Below, piece after piece: positions 8,175 to 14,779 of a stretch of DNA of 33,029 nucleotides. Numbering within the stretch: the stretch's first letter is position 1; every line of letters starts with the position of its first letter. The stretch is taken from positions 1 to 33,029 of the forward strand of contig CAJFOZ010000018.1 in assembly GCA_904397895.1 (NCBI GenBank), written 5' to 3'. This DNA comes from an uncultured Clostridia bacterium (GTDB lineage: Bacteria > Bacillota > Clostridia > Oscillospirales > Acutalibacteraceae). The notes under the pieces are model-generated. The model was not told where the DNA came from, searched no databases, and was given only the letters and a program-made list of their open reading frames with translations. The translations under genes were made by a program, and so were the position numbers.

Positions 8175-10265
8175 TTATAAGATACCAAACAGCAGCTTGC
8201 CGTAGGAAGGATAGGGCCATACGTCGGCGGAGGTGATGCTCTCCAGCTCGTCGGTGACGGCTCGCAAGGCGCTCATGTCGGAGAAAATGACGTCTTTGTA
8301 ATAAACCGCCGCCTGCTCAAAATTTGTGATATCCTTGGCTTTGACCAAGTCTCTCTCCAAGGTCTCTACATTTTGGAACACCGCCGCCGACAACTGGGAG
8401 ACCGTCTTGACCGACTGGGTCTCATAGGTGGAATCGATGTCGGGCGACAGGGATTTTTTGGCCAAGGCGGTGTCGGCCAACTGCCTGGCGTATTGGCTGA
8501 CAGCGGGAAGAATGTCCTTGCGCACCATGTCCACCATGGTCAGCGCCTCAATGTTGAGGGTCTTGGTGTAGTTCTCCATCATGATCTCGTAGCGGGCGTA
8601 CATCTCATCCTCGCTGAACACCTTGTGGGTGGTAAACAGCTGGATGTTTTTCTTATGCACAAAATAGGGCAAGGCGTCGGGCGTGGTCTTCAGGTTGAGC
8701 AGTCCCCGGCGTTCGGCCTCGGCCACCCACGCTTCGTCGTAGCCGTTGTCGTTGAAGATGATGCGTTTGTGCTCCTTGATAACCCGGCGGATGAGCTGAT
8801 GCAGATCGTTTGCAAAGTCGGTGGATCCCTCCAACTCGTCGGCAAACTGACGGAGTTCCTCGGCCACGGCGGTGTTCAGCACCATATTGGGGCCGGCGAT
8901 GGAGGCCGACGAACCCAACATTCTAAATTCAAACTTGTTGCCGGTAAAGGCGAAGGGAGAGGTGCGGTTGCGGTCGGTGGTATCCTTGGGGAACTTGGGG
9001 AGGACGTGTACGCCTACCCGCATGAGTTCCTTTTCCTTGGCGTCGTAGGAGGCATCCTGTTCAATGGCCTCCAGGATCTCGGTCAATTCGCTGCCCAGGA
9101 ACATGGACACAATGGCCGGCGGCGCTTCGTTGGCTCCCAAGCGATGGTCGTTGCCGGCCGACGCGGCCGACAGGCGAATCAGGTCCTGGTACTCGTCCAC
9201 CGCCTTGATGACGGCGCACAAAAAGAGCAAAAATTGGGCGTTTTCAAAGGGGGTTTCCCCCGGTTCCAGAAGGTTTACGCCGGTGTTGGTGGAGATGGAC
9301 CAGTTGTTGTGTTTGCCGCTGCCGTTGACGCCGGCAAAGGGCTTCTCGTGGAGCAGGCACACCAGATCGTGCTTCTTGGCGATGCGCTGCATCAGTTCCA
9401 TGGTCAACTGGTTGTGGTCGCTGGCGATGTTGGTGGTGGAGAAAATGGGGGCCAGTTCGTGTTGGGCGGGGGCCACTTCGTTGTGTTCGGTCTTGGCTAG
9501 GATGCCCAGTTTCCAAAGTTCTTCGTTTAGTTCCTTCATATAGGCCTGGACGCGGGATTTGATGGTGCCAAAGTAATGGTCCTCCATCTCCTGGCCCTTG
9601 GGCGTCTTGGCGCCAAAGAGGGTCCGGCCGGTGTAGATAAGATCCTTGCGCTGCTCGTAATATTTTTTATCCACCAAGAAGTACTCCTGCTCCGGTCCCA
9701 CGGTGGTTTTGACCGAGGTCACATCCTGGTTGCCAAACAGCCGCAGCACCCGCATGGCCTGCTTGTTGATGGCCTCCATGGACCTGAGCAGGGGGGTTTT
9801 CTTATCCAAAGCGTGGCCGCCGTAGGAGCAGAAGGCGGTGGGGATGCACAGGATGCCGTTTTTGATAAAGGCATAAGAGGTGGGATCCCAGGCAGTGTAT
9901 CCCCTGGCCTCAAAGGTGGCGCGCAATCCGCCCGAGGGGAAGGAGGAGGCGTCGGGCTCGCCTTGTACCAACTCCTTGCCGGAGAATTCCATGATGACCC
10001 GTCCGTCGCTGGTGGGGGTGATGAAACTGTCGTGCTTCTCCGCGGTAATCCCGGTCATGGGCTGGAACCAATGGGTATAATGGGTGGCGCCCTTTTCAAT
10101 GGCCCAATCCTTCATGGCGTTGGCCACCACGGTGGCGATATTGATATCCAAACTTCTCCCGTTTTTCATGGTGCGTTGCAGCTGACGGAAGGTTTCCTTG
10201 GGGAGACGTTGTCTCATTGTGTTTTCGTCAAACACCATGGAGCCAAACAGTTCAGTGGTTTTCAT
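8175..10265 (-). CDS. glnN: Glutamine synthetase type III
   Basis: A 696-aa GSIII, the large dodecameric glutamine synthetase class, producing glutamine from glutamate, ammonia and ATP. Family motifs are clear: the N-terminal THWFQPMTG (64-72), [11 protein letters not shown] (189-199) with metal-binding acids, [13 protein letters not shown] (258-270), and the ATP/glutamate region with [10 protein letters not shown] (314-323). The ATG has an AAGGAG site 9 nt upstream. It has its own consensus promoter and a 190-nt leader with two intrinsic terminators and three ANTAR-type hairpins (see those entries), so expression should need antitermination. GOGAT genes lie downstream on the same strand. GSIII and GSI coexist within 2 kb. 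Confidence 0.97.
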   Translation of the reverse strand: MKTTELFGSMVFDENTMRQRLPKETFRQLQRTMKNGRSLDINIATVVANAMKDWAIEKGATHYTHWFQPMTGITAEKHDSFITPTSDGRVIMEFSGKELVQGEPDASSFPSGGLRATFEARGYTAWDPTSYAFIKNGILCIPTAFCSYGGHALDKKTPLLRSMEAINKQAMRVLRLFGNQDVTSVKTTVGPEQEYFLVDKKYYEQRKDLIYTGRTLFGAKTPKGQEMEDHYFGTIKSRVQAYMKELNEELWKLGILAKTEHNEVAPAQHELAPIFSTTNIASDHNQLTMELMQRIAKKHDLVCLLHEKPFAGVNGSGKHNNWSISTNTGVNLLEPGETPFENAQFLLFLCAVIKAVDEYQDLIRLSAASAGNDHRLGANEAPPAIVSMFLGSELTEILEAIEQDASYDAKEKELMRVGVHVLPKFPKDTTDRNRTSPFAFTGNKFEFRMLGSSASIAGPNMVLNTAVAEELRQFADELEGSTDFANDLHQLIRRVIKEHKRIIFNDNGYDEAWVAEAERRGLLNLKTTPDALPYFVHKKNIQLFTTHKVFSEDEMYARYEIMMENYTKTLNIEALTMVDMVRKDILPAVSQYARQLADTALAKKSLSPDIDSTYETQSVKTVSQLSAAVFQNVETLERDLVKAKDITNFEQAAVYYKDVIFSDMSALRAVTDELESITSADVWPYPSYGKLLFGIL

Positions 10266-10292
10266 GGTTCAAATCTCCTTTTCGTCAAAATG

Positions 10293-10345
10293 AAAAAACG
10301 GCAGGGGCTTCGCAAAGAATGGTTCTTTCCGACGCCCTTGCCGTT
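10293..10345 (-). terminator. glnN leader attenuator T2 (distal)
   Basis: On the minus strand ACGGCAAGGGC (10334-10344) pairs with GCCCCTGCCGT (10298-10308), ten of eleven pairs, followed by TTTTTT. The loop contains a smaller AAAGAA/TTCTTT stem. It ends only about 12 nt before the glnN Shine-Dalgarno, so it can act only as an attenuator. Its 5' arm is almost exactly the sequence that forms hexaloop hairpin C, making the two folds mutually exclusive. Confidence 0.85.
10330..10343 (-). promoter_or_regulatory. ANTAR-type hairpin C (glnN leader)
   Basis: Minus-strand CGGC-AAGGGC-GTCG: a 4-bp stem (one G-U pair) with hexaloop AAGGGC, with A at loop position 1 and G at position 4. This is the defining feature of RNAs bound by ANTAR antiterminators. 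It overlaps the 5' arm of terminator T2, as expected for the second hairpin of a P1-P2 pair. Confidence 0.72.
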
Positions 10346-10375
10346 TTTGTTGTCCCTATTTGATCCAATACGTTC

Positions 10376-10406
10376 GCACGAGCCGCCCCCATTGACGGAC
10401 TCATGC
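10376..10406 (-). promoter_or_regulatory. ANTAR-type hairpin B (glnN leader)
   Basis: Minus strand: a lower 7-bp stem GCATGAG/CTCGTGC, one bulged U, and an upper 5-bp stem CCGTC/GGCGG closing hexaloop AATGGG (A1, G4). It starts right after the U-run of terminator T1 and ends 32 nt before hairpin C. B plus C match the published two-hairpin ANTAR target architecture. Confidence 0.75.
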
Positions 10407-10446
10407 AAAAAAGAAAGGTGCCACAGGTCCTTTGACCTGCGACACC
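10407..10446 (-). terminator. glnN leader attenuator T1 (proximal)
   Basis: Minus strand: a 13-bp stem (10434-10446 with 10417-10429, two G-U pairs, no mismatches) with an AAAG tetraloop, followed by TTTCTTTTTT. It begins only about 12-14 nt after the predicted transcription start, so it should stop most transcripts early. Its 5' arm overlaps hairpin A. Confidence 0.88.
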
Positions 10447-10453
10447 ATTGCCG
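10440..10453 (-). promoter_or_regulatory. ANTAR-type hairpin A (glnN leader)
   Basis: Minus strand CGGC-AATGGT-GTCG: 4-bp stem and hexaloop AATGGT (A1, G4). It overlaps the 5' arm of T1, so it competes with termination. The 10-mer GCAATGGTGT is identical to the core of the first glnA-leader hairpin, which supports a shared regulator. It lies at the very 5' end of the transcript. Confidence 0.7.
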
Positions 10454-10465
10454 TTTCTAGTGTGT

Positions 10466-10494
10466 ATTATAGACCGGCAAAAATCATTTGTCAA
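10466..10494 (-). promoter_or_regulatory. glnN promoter (sigma-A)
   Basis: Perfect consensus on the minus strand: TTGACA (10494-10489), 17-bp spacer, TATAAT (10471-10466). Predicted start is near 10459. A consensus-strength promoter fits control at the level of termination rather than initiation. Confidence 0.92.
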
Positions 10495-10612
10495 GCCCTT
10501 TTTTGCTTTTTTTCGCGCATTTTGCAAAAAAATAACTTGGAATTTTTGTCTCACAAAACCATCCGACCCATGTCTCATAGGCAGAAACGCCACTTTTCTC
10601 TGCCAGCGCACA

Positions 10613-10876
10613 TCAAAGCCGGATGGACACAAAGGTCCCGTCGGCCGCCTCCACATGGAGAATCTCCAGGCCTTTGTTTTGCTTCAAAACATCCACCGAC
10701 GCCTCCAGGATCATGCGGATGTTCTCCTTGGTGATGAGACAATCGTAAGGTTCCGGCGTGCGGTTCCTCATGTCTTCAAACACCTTGTCGGGCACCATCC
10801 TTACCACAAACCCAATCATGCCCACCGGCACGGGCATGGAGAAGTGGACCTCCTTGGCCCTGATCGTCACCTTCAT
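10613..10876 (-). CDS. Small protein paralogous to the C-terminal domain of the adjacent gene product
   Basis: An 87-aa protein of unknown function. I start it at MKVTIRAKEV (10876), which has GGTGCGGGCGG upstream and lies 11 bp after the preceding stop; longer upstream readings are low-complexity. Its layout parallels residues about 45-127 of the neighbouring SHOCT-like protein: an opening beta-strand with I.....V.F..PVG, a helical stretch, then a C-terminal strand with an identical VEAADGT motif. It is the third gene of the DUF2089 trio, between glnN and glnA. No membrane segment or signal peptide is seen. Confidence 0.75.
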   Translation of the reverse strand: MKVTIRAKEVHFSMPVPVGMIGFVVRMVPDKVFEDMRNRTPEPYDCLITKENIRMILEASVDVLKQNKGLEILHVEAADGTFVSIRL

Positions 10877-10887
10877 CCGCCCGCACC

Positions 10888-11271
10888 TTACGGATCCACA
10901 AAGACCCGGACCGTCGTCCCGTCGGCCGCCTCTACGTTGACAAAGTCCCCCTCCACCTGGGCGTCCAGGCATTCGGAAATGGCCTCCATCATGCTGCTGA
11001 GATCCACGCCCTGGAGATCCTTTTCCTGGATGGGGAGTTTGCCGGTGGCCTTGAGGATCTTTTTGATGGCTCCCACGGGGAACTGGACCCGCACTTTGTC
11101 TTTGGGGCTGGTCACCACAATGCGGAACATCTTTTTATCGTAACGGTTCTTTTCCAAGATAAGCGGCTGCGCCGCCTTTTCCCCCTCTATGGCCGACAAA
11201 AGCTCCATCCCTTGTTCTGCGGTAACGGTCCCTTCCTCCACCATCTTGAGCACTCTCAATGTTTCATCCAC
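10888..11271 (-). CDS. SHOCT-like domain protein, DUF2089 partner
   Basis: A 127-aa protein. Residues about 3-27 (LRVLKMVEEGTVTAEQGMEL) form a short helical SHOCT-like (YvlB/LiaX N-terminal-like) motif. The remainder is an alpha/beta module ending in FVNVEAADGTTVRVFV. Translation starts at a GTG that overlaps the end of the DUF2089 gene by 8 bp, with AAGGAGG upstream, so the two are translationally coupled. The family is common beside DUF2089 genes in Firmicutes; function is not established. Its location between two glutamine synthetase genes hints at, but does not show, a role in nitrogen control. Confidence 0.8.
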   Translation of the reverse strand: MDETLRVLKMVEEGTVTAEQGMELLSAIEGEKAAQPLILEKNRYDKKMFRIVVTSPKDKVRVQFPVGAIKKILKATGKLPIQEKDLQGVDLSSMMEAISECLDAQVEGDFVNVEAADGTTVRVFVDP

Positions 11272-11656
11272 GGTATGTCTCCTCCTTTTTGGCCTGCTGC
11301 TTTAACTGGGCAATGGCCTGTTCGGCCGTGATTTCGCCCTTTTCCAACGCCTTGAGGACCTCTTCCCGCCGGGCCGGCCGATGGTCCTCTTCCGCTTCAT
11401 ACCCTAACTTTTTGATCACTGCGTCCAATTTAGACCGCACGGTGGGATAGGAAATGCCCAGTTCCTTTTCCACTTCCTTGATGTTCCCCCGGCAGCGAAG
11501 AAAGGTCTCGGTAAAATGCCGTTCTTCATCCGACAAATAATCGAATTTGCTGAGCTTAAAACTATTTTCAATGACCGTTTCGCAGCAGTCGCATTTGAGC
11601 CGCTCTACCGTCAACTCGTGGCGGCACACCGGACAACGGCTAATGACCTGATTCAT
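11264..11656 (-). CDS. DUF2089 family zinc-ribbon/HTH protein
   Basis: A 130-aa protein with an N-terminal zinc-ribbon-like Cys set (C8, C11, C22, C24/C25). A helix-turn-helix segment (about 50-90: FLRCRGNIKEVEKELGISYP, then TVRSKLDAVIKKLG) resembles DNA-binding sigma-like regions. A C-terminal SHOCT-like helix pair follows (VLKALEKGEITAEQAIAQL), the same motif that opens the next protein. Probably a transcription regulator. It is preceded by GGAAAGGAAG and its own promoter, divergent from glnA across 400 bp, and heads a three-gene operon. The target is unknown. Confidence 0.85.
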   Translation of the reverse strand: MNQVISRCPVCRHELTVERLKCDCCETVIENSFKLSKFDYLSDEERHFTETFLRCRGNIKEVEKELGISYPTVRSKLDAVIKKLGYEAEEDHRPARREEVLKALEKGEITAEQAIAQLKQQAKKEETYRG

Positions 11657-11683
11657 ATTGCCACTTCCTTTCCGTGTGAATAC

Positions 11684-11711
11684 AGTATAACATATATTTT
11701 AAAAATTTCAA
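11684..11711 (-). promoter_or_regulatory. Promoter of the DUF2089 operon
   Basis: Minus strand TTGAAA (11711-11706), 16-bp spacer, TATACT (11689-11684), about 28 bp upstream of the start codon. The 90 bp upstream are extremely AT-rich (11690-11790), a possible UP-element-like or bent-DNA stretch unlike the GC-rich genes around it. Confidence 0.7.
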
Positions 11712-11884
11712 TATCAAAATCAAATTTATTAATTTATTTTTTAATTTTATTGATTTTTAGTTTTGAATAATTCATAGAACAAAAATCAATTTTATAAGCG
11801 CAAAAGGGTATGGCATGTAAAAATGCATGGATCTAGCAGGAGCTTTTCAATCATTTTTTCAATGGAAACCGCCAACAGCTTTGC

Positions 11885-11913
11885 TTGACAAATCGATCCA
11901 ATTATTATAGAAT
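11885..11913 (+). promoter_or_regulatory. glnA promoter (sigma-A)
   Basis: TTGACA (11885-11890), 17-bp spacer, TAGAAT (11908-11913), a near-perfect sigma-A promoter with start predicted near 11920. This leaves a leader of about 137 nt before the glnA ATG. As at glnN, a strong promoter is followed by an attenuator. Confidence 0.9.
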
Positions 11914-11945
11914 AAGAGAAACTATGTATGATTATGATTTGGGTT

Positions 11946-11963
11946 ATGAGCAATGGTGTTCAT
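11946..11963 (+). promoter_or_regulatory. ANTAR-type hairpin 1 (glnA leader)
   Basis: ATGAGC-AATGGT-GTTCAT: a 6-bp stem (one G-U) with hexaloop AATGGT (A1, G4). The loop end and 3' arm (11955-11963) are shared with the 5' arm of the leader terminator, so forming this hairpin blocks termination. The 10-mer GCAATGGTGT is shared with glnN hairpin A. Confidence 0.8.
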
Positions 11964-12015
11964 CAGAAAGGGGGAAGGTGTCCCTTTTTTGTGGATGAAC
12001 GCCTTTTTTGTTTTT
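11955..12015 (+). terminator. glnA leader attenuator
   Basis: GGTGTTCATC (11955-11964) pairs completely (one G-U) with GATGAACGCC (11994-12003), followed by TTTTTTGTTTTT. The enclosed loop contains hairpin 2. It lies wholly upstream of the glnA Shine-Dalgarno (about 12041-12046), so it is a transcription attenuator rather than an end-of-gene terminator. Confidence 0.87.
11967..11988 (+). promoter_or_regulatory. ANTAR-type hairpin 2 (glnA leader)
   Basis: AAAGGGGG-AAGGTG-TCCCTTTT: an 8-bp stem (two G-U) with hexaloop AAGGTG (A1, G4), separated from hairpin 1 by only 3 nt. The pair gives the two-hairpin target expected for a dimeric ANTAR protein. Confidence 0.75.
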
Positions 12016-12056
12016 GTGCGTTTCCCCCATGTCAAATTGCAAGGAGGTTTTGTGCC

Positions 12057-13265
12057 ATGTATTCGTACCAAGAGGTGCTGGATTTTGTGGAACAGGAGGA
12101 TGTTAAATTCATCCGGCTGGCCTTTTTCGACGTCTTTGGAACGCAGAAGAATGTCTCCATCATGCCCCAGGAATTGGAACGGGCCTTCCGGGAGGGCATT
12201 TCCTTCGACGCGTCGGCCGTGGCCGGATTTGGCGACGAGGTCCATTCCGACCTGTTTCTTTTTCCCGATCCTTCCACCATCGCGGTGCTGCCGTGGCGCC
12301 CCACCAACGGCCGCGTGGTGCGCATGTACTGCGACATCCGCACCCCGGACGGCGCCCTCTTTGAAAAGGATTGCCGCCTTCTTTTGAAAAATGCCGTCCA
12401 AGCGGCGGATCAACAGGGCATCCAAGTGGATTTTGGATCGGAAATGGAATTCTACCTGTTTGAAACCGATGAAAACGGCCATCCCACCCGCCGTCCCTTC
12501 GACCAAGGGGGATATATGGATGTCTTCCCCAAAGACCGGGGGGAAAACATCCGCCGGGAGATCTGCTTTACCCTGTTGGATATGGACATCCGGCCCGAAG
12601 CCTCCCATCACGAAGAGGGGCCGGGACAAAACGAAATTGACTTTCACTACAGCGACGCTTTGACCGCCGCCGACAACACCGCCACCTTTAAATGGGCGGT
12701 GGAAACCATCGCCATGCAAAACGGCGTGTGGGCCGACTTTTCCCCCAAGCCCCTCCCCGATCACCCGGGCAACGGCATGCATATCAACCTCTCCCTCAAA
12801 AGCCGGGATGGCAAGGATCATTCCAGCGCCTTTTTGGCCGGCATTTTGGATCACATTGAGGAAATGACCTTGTTTCTCAACCCGACCGATTGCTCTTATC
12901 AAAGGCTGGGGGAATACAAAGCTCCCAAATACATCGTATGGTCGCCGCAAAACCGTTCCCAGCTCATCCGCATTCCCGCTGTCACTGGACCGCGCAAACG
13001 CATTGAACTGCGTTCTCCCGATCCGCAAACCAACCCCTACATCGCCTTTTGCCTCTTGATCCACGCCGGGCTGGACGGCATTCAAAGGGGACTTATCCCC
13101 CCTCCCGCCTGCGACGTCAATGTCTATACGGCGCCGGCATCGGTGACGGCGGCGTTGAAATCCCTCCCCATCGGCCGGAAAGAGGCGGCCGAGAAGGCGG
13201 GAAAAAGCCGGTTTATCCGGTCCATTTTGCCCGACACCTATCTGGAGGCCTATTCCAGGGGTTAA
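12057..13265 (+). CDS. glnA: Glutamine synthetase type I, short C-terminus
   Basis: A 402-aa GSI. The start MYSYQEVLDF at 12057 has a perfect AAGGAGG site; a longer reading would run back through the attenuator. Visible active-site segments are GSEMEFYLFE (127-136, metal acids), HHEEGPGQNEID (184-195), GNGMHINLSL (238-247), NRSQLIRIP (299-307) and RIELRSPDP (315-323). The protein ends about 20 residues earlier than typical 440-aa GSI-alpha enzymes, lacking the C-terminal helix used in Bacillus for contacts with GlnR/TnrA. This fits control here by RNA antitermination. The ANTAR gene follows 35 bp downstream with no terminator between. Confidence 0.95.
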   Translation: MYSYQEVLDFVEQEDVKFIRLAFFDVFGTQKNVSIMPQELERAFREGISFDASAVAGFGDEVHSDLFLFPDPSTIAVLPWRPTNGRVVRMYCDIRTPDGALFEKDCRLLLKNAVQAADQQGIQVDFGSEMEFYLFETDENGHPTRRPFDQGGYMDVFPKDRGENIRREICFTLLDMDIRPEASHHEEGPGQNEIDFHYSDALTAADNTATFKWAVETIAMQNGVWADFSPKPLPDHPGNGMHINLSLKSRDGKDHSSAFLAGILDHIEEMTLFLNPTDCSYQRLGEYKAPKYIVWSPQNRSQLIRIPAVTGPRKRIELRSPDPQTNPYIAFCLLIHAGLDGIQRGLIPPPACDVNVYTAPASVTAALKSLPIGRKEAAEKAGKSRFIRSILPDTYLEAYSRG

Positions 13266-13300
13266 ATTTTGGCTGAAACTGCGGGAAGGAGAGAACATGT

Positions 13301-13885
13301 GTGCCTGAGCGGAGAGAACCCTATCGCGTGCTGGTTGTTTCCAGTTCCACCAAGTTTGCCAAAATGCTGGGCGAATGTCTGCCAGGGGCGCAGTACCACC
13401 CCATCGACTGCATCGCCACGGCGGGAGAAACCAAACGAAGGTTGATCAACACCCACTATTCCATCGTCCTGATCAACGCCCCCCTGGAGGACGACTTTGG
13501 CGTCCAACTGGCTTTGGACATTACCGCTCAGTACTCCTGCGGGATCCTTCTGCTGGTCAAGGCGGAGCAGTTTGACCAGACGGCTTACAAGGTGGAGGAT
13601 TATGGGGTGGTGACCTTGCCCAAACCCACCTCCCGGCAGATGGTGTACAGCGCTGTCAAAATGCTGACCGCCGTCCAGTCCAAGATCCGGGCCATGGAAC
13701 GGGAGACGGTCAATCTCAAAAGCCGCATGGAGGAGATCCGGCTGGTCAACCGGGCCAAATGGATCCTTATCGACCGGCTGAAGATGACCGAACCGGAGGC
13801 CCACCGGTATATTGAAAAACAGGCCATGGACCGCTGCGTCCGAAAGTCCCAGGTGGCGCAGAGCATTTTGCGCACCTATGAATAA
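13301..13885 (+). CDS. nitR: ANTAR-domain transcription antiterminator with pseudo-receiver
   Basis: A 194-aa protein. Residues about 8-120 have a response-regulator receiver fold pattern (RVLVVSSS, SIVLINAP, LLLVKA, VVTLPKP) but the phospho-acceptor position is Asn59 and the usual acidic pair is Ser14/Ser15; Lys108 is kept. Residues about 125-192 form a coiled coil plus the three-helix ANTAR RNA-binding domain (LVNRAKWILIDRLKMTEPEA, then HRYIEKQAMDRC). ANTAR proteins bind paired hexaloop hairpins and prevent termination. Such hairpins lie in both glutamine synthetase leaders here. Translation starts at GTG with GGAAGGAG upstream. The layout matches the clostridial glnA-nitR pair. The activating signal is not phosphorylation of this receiver, if the reading is right. 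Confidence 0.9.
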   Translation: MPERREPYRVLVVSSSTKFAKMLGECLPGAQYHPIDCIATAGETKRRLINTHYSIVLINAPLEDDFGVQLALDITAQYSCGILLLVKAEQFDQTAYKVEDYGVVTLPKPTSRQMVYSAVKMLTAVQSKIRAMERETVNLKSRMEEIRLVNRAKWILIDRLKMTEPEAHRYIEKQAMDRCVRKSQVAQSILRTYE

Positions 13886-13924
13886 AAACCACCTAACTTT
13901 TGTGAAACGGGAGGAACCATTCCC

Positions 13925-14764
13925 ATGAAACTTCACTTTACCAAAATGCACGGCTGCGGCAACGACTATATCTACTTCGATTGCTTTGACCAAACGGTGG
14001 AGCATCCGGAGGCGTTGGCCGTAACCCTTTCCGACCGGCACTTTGGCATCGGCGGGGACGGCATTGTGCTGATCTGCCCTTCCCAAGTGGCCGACGCCAA
14101 AATGCGCATGTTTAACTTGGACGGCAGCGAAGGCAATATGTGCGGCAACGCCATCCGTTGCGTCGGCAAATACCTTTACGACTCCCACAAAGTGGACAAG
14201 ACCGCCTTGTCCATCGAAACCAAAAGCGGCATCAAACATCTGAACCTGACCGTCAAGGACGGCTTGGTGGATCTGGTGCAGGTGGACATGGGGATCCCTA
14301 AGTTATCCCCGGAAGAGATTCCCGTTTTGCTGGAGGGGGATCGGATCGTGGATTATCCCATCGCGGTGGACGATACATCCTACCGCATCACCTGTGTCTC
14401 CATGGGGAACCCCCACTGCGTGATATTCTGTGACGATGTGGAGAGACTCCCCCTTTCCTCCATCGGCCCCCGATTGGAACAGCATCCCCTTTTCCCCCAA
14501 AGGGTCAACACGGAATTTGTCCGGGTTATAGACGCCCACACCATCCAAATGCGGGTGTGGGAGCGGGGCAGCGGCGAGACCTTTGCCTGCGGTACCGGCG
14601 CCTGCGCATCGGTGGTGGCCTGCGTGCTCAACGGCCTGTGCCCCATGGATGAGGACGTCCGGGTCATGCTGCGGGGCGGGGATCTCATCATCCGGTACAC
14701 CAAAGACGGCGTGTTGATGACCGGCGGCGCCACCAAGGTCTTTGACGGCGTCGTCCAAGTTTAA
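13925..14764 (+). CDS. dapF: Diaminopimelate epimerase
   Basis: A 279-aa enzyme interconverting LL- and meso-diaminopimelate, the last step before lysine and a source of the peptidoglycan cross-linking residue. The two catalytic cysteines sit in NMCGNAIRC (about residues 70-78) and ETFACGTGAC (about 217-226); the N-terminal signature HGCGNDYIYFD is at 10-20. A GGGAGG Shine-Dalgarno precedes it. It starts 39 bp after the ANTAR gene without a terminator, so it may be in the glnA transcript. It is followed 15 bp later by dapL, which makes its substrate. Confidence 0.96.
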   Translation: MKLHFTKMHGCGNDYIYFDCFDQTVEHPEALAVTLSDRHFGIGGDGIVLICPSQVADAKMRMFNLDGSEGNMCGNAIRCVGKYLYDSHKVDKTALSIETKSGIKHLNLTVKDGLVDLVQVDMGIPKLSPEEIPVLLEGDRIVDYPIAVDDTSYRITCVSMGNPHCVIFCDDVERLPLSSIGPRLEQHPLFPQRVNTEFVRVIDAHTIQMRVWERGSGETFACGTGACASVVACVLNGLCPMDEDVRVMLRGGDLIIRYTKDGVLMTGGATKVFDGVVQV

Positions 14765-14779
14765 CGAGGAGGTTTTTCC

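Noticed and set aside
11922-13298. A 458-codon minus-strand frame covering glnA.
   Set aside because: It is the complement of a fully recognisable glutamine synthetase and of its attenuator; no family similarity in the translation.
13886-13924. Lysine riboswitch upstream of dapF.
   Set aside because: The gap is only 39 bp, too short for the structure, and contains just the ribosome site.
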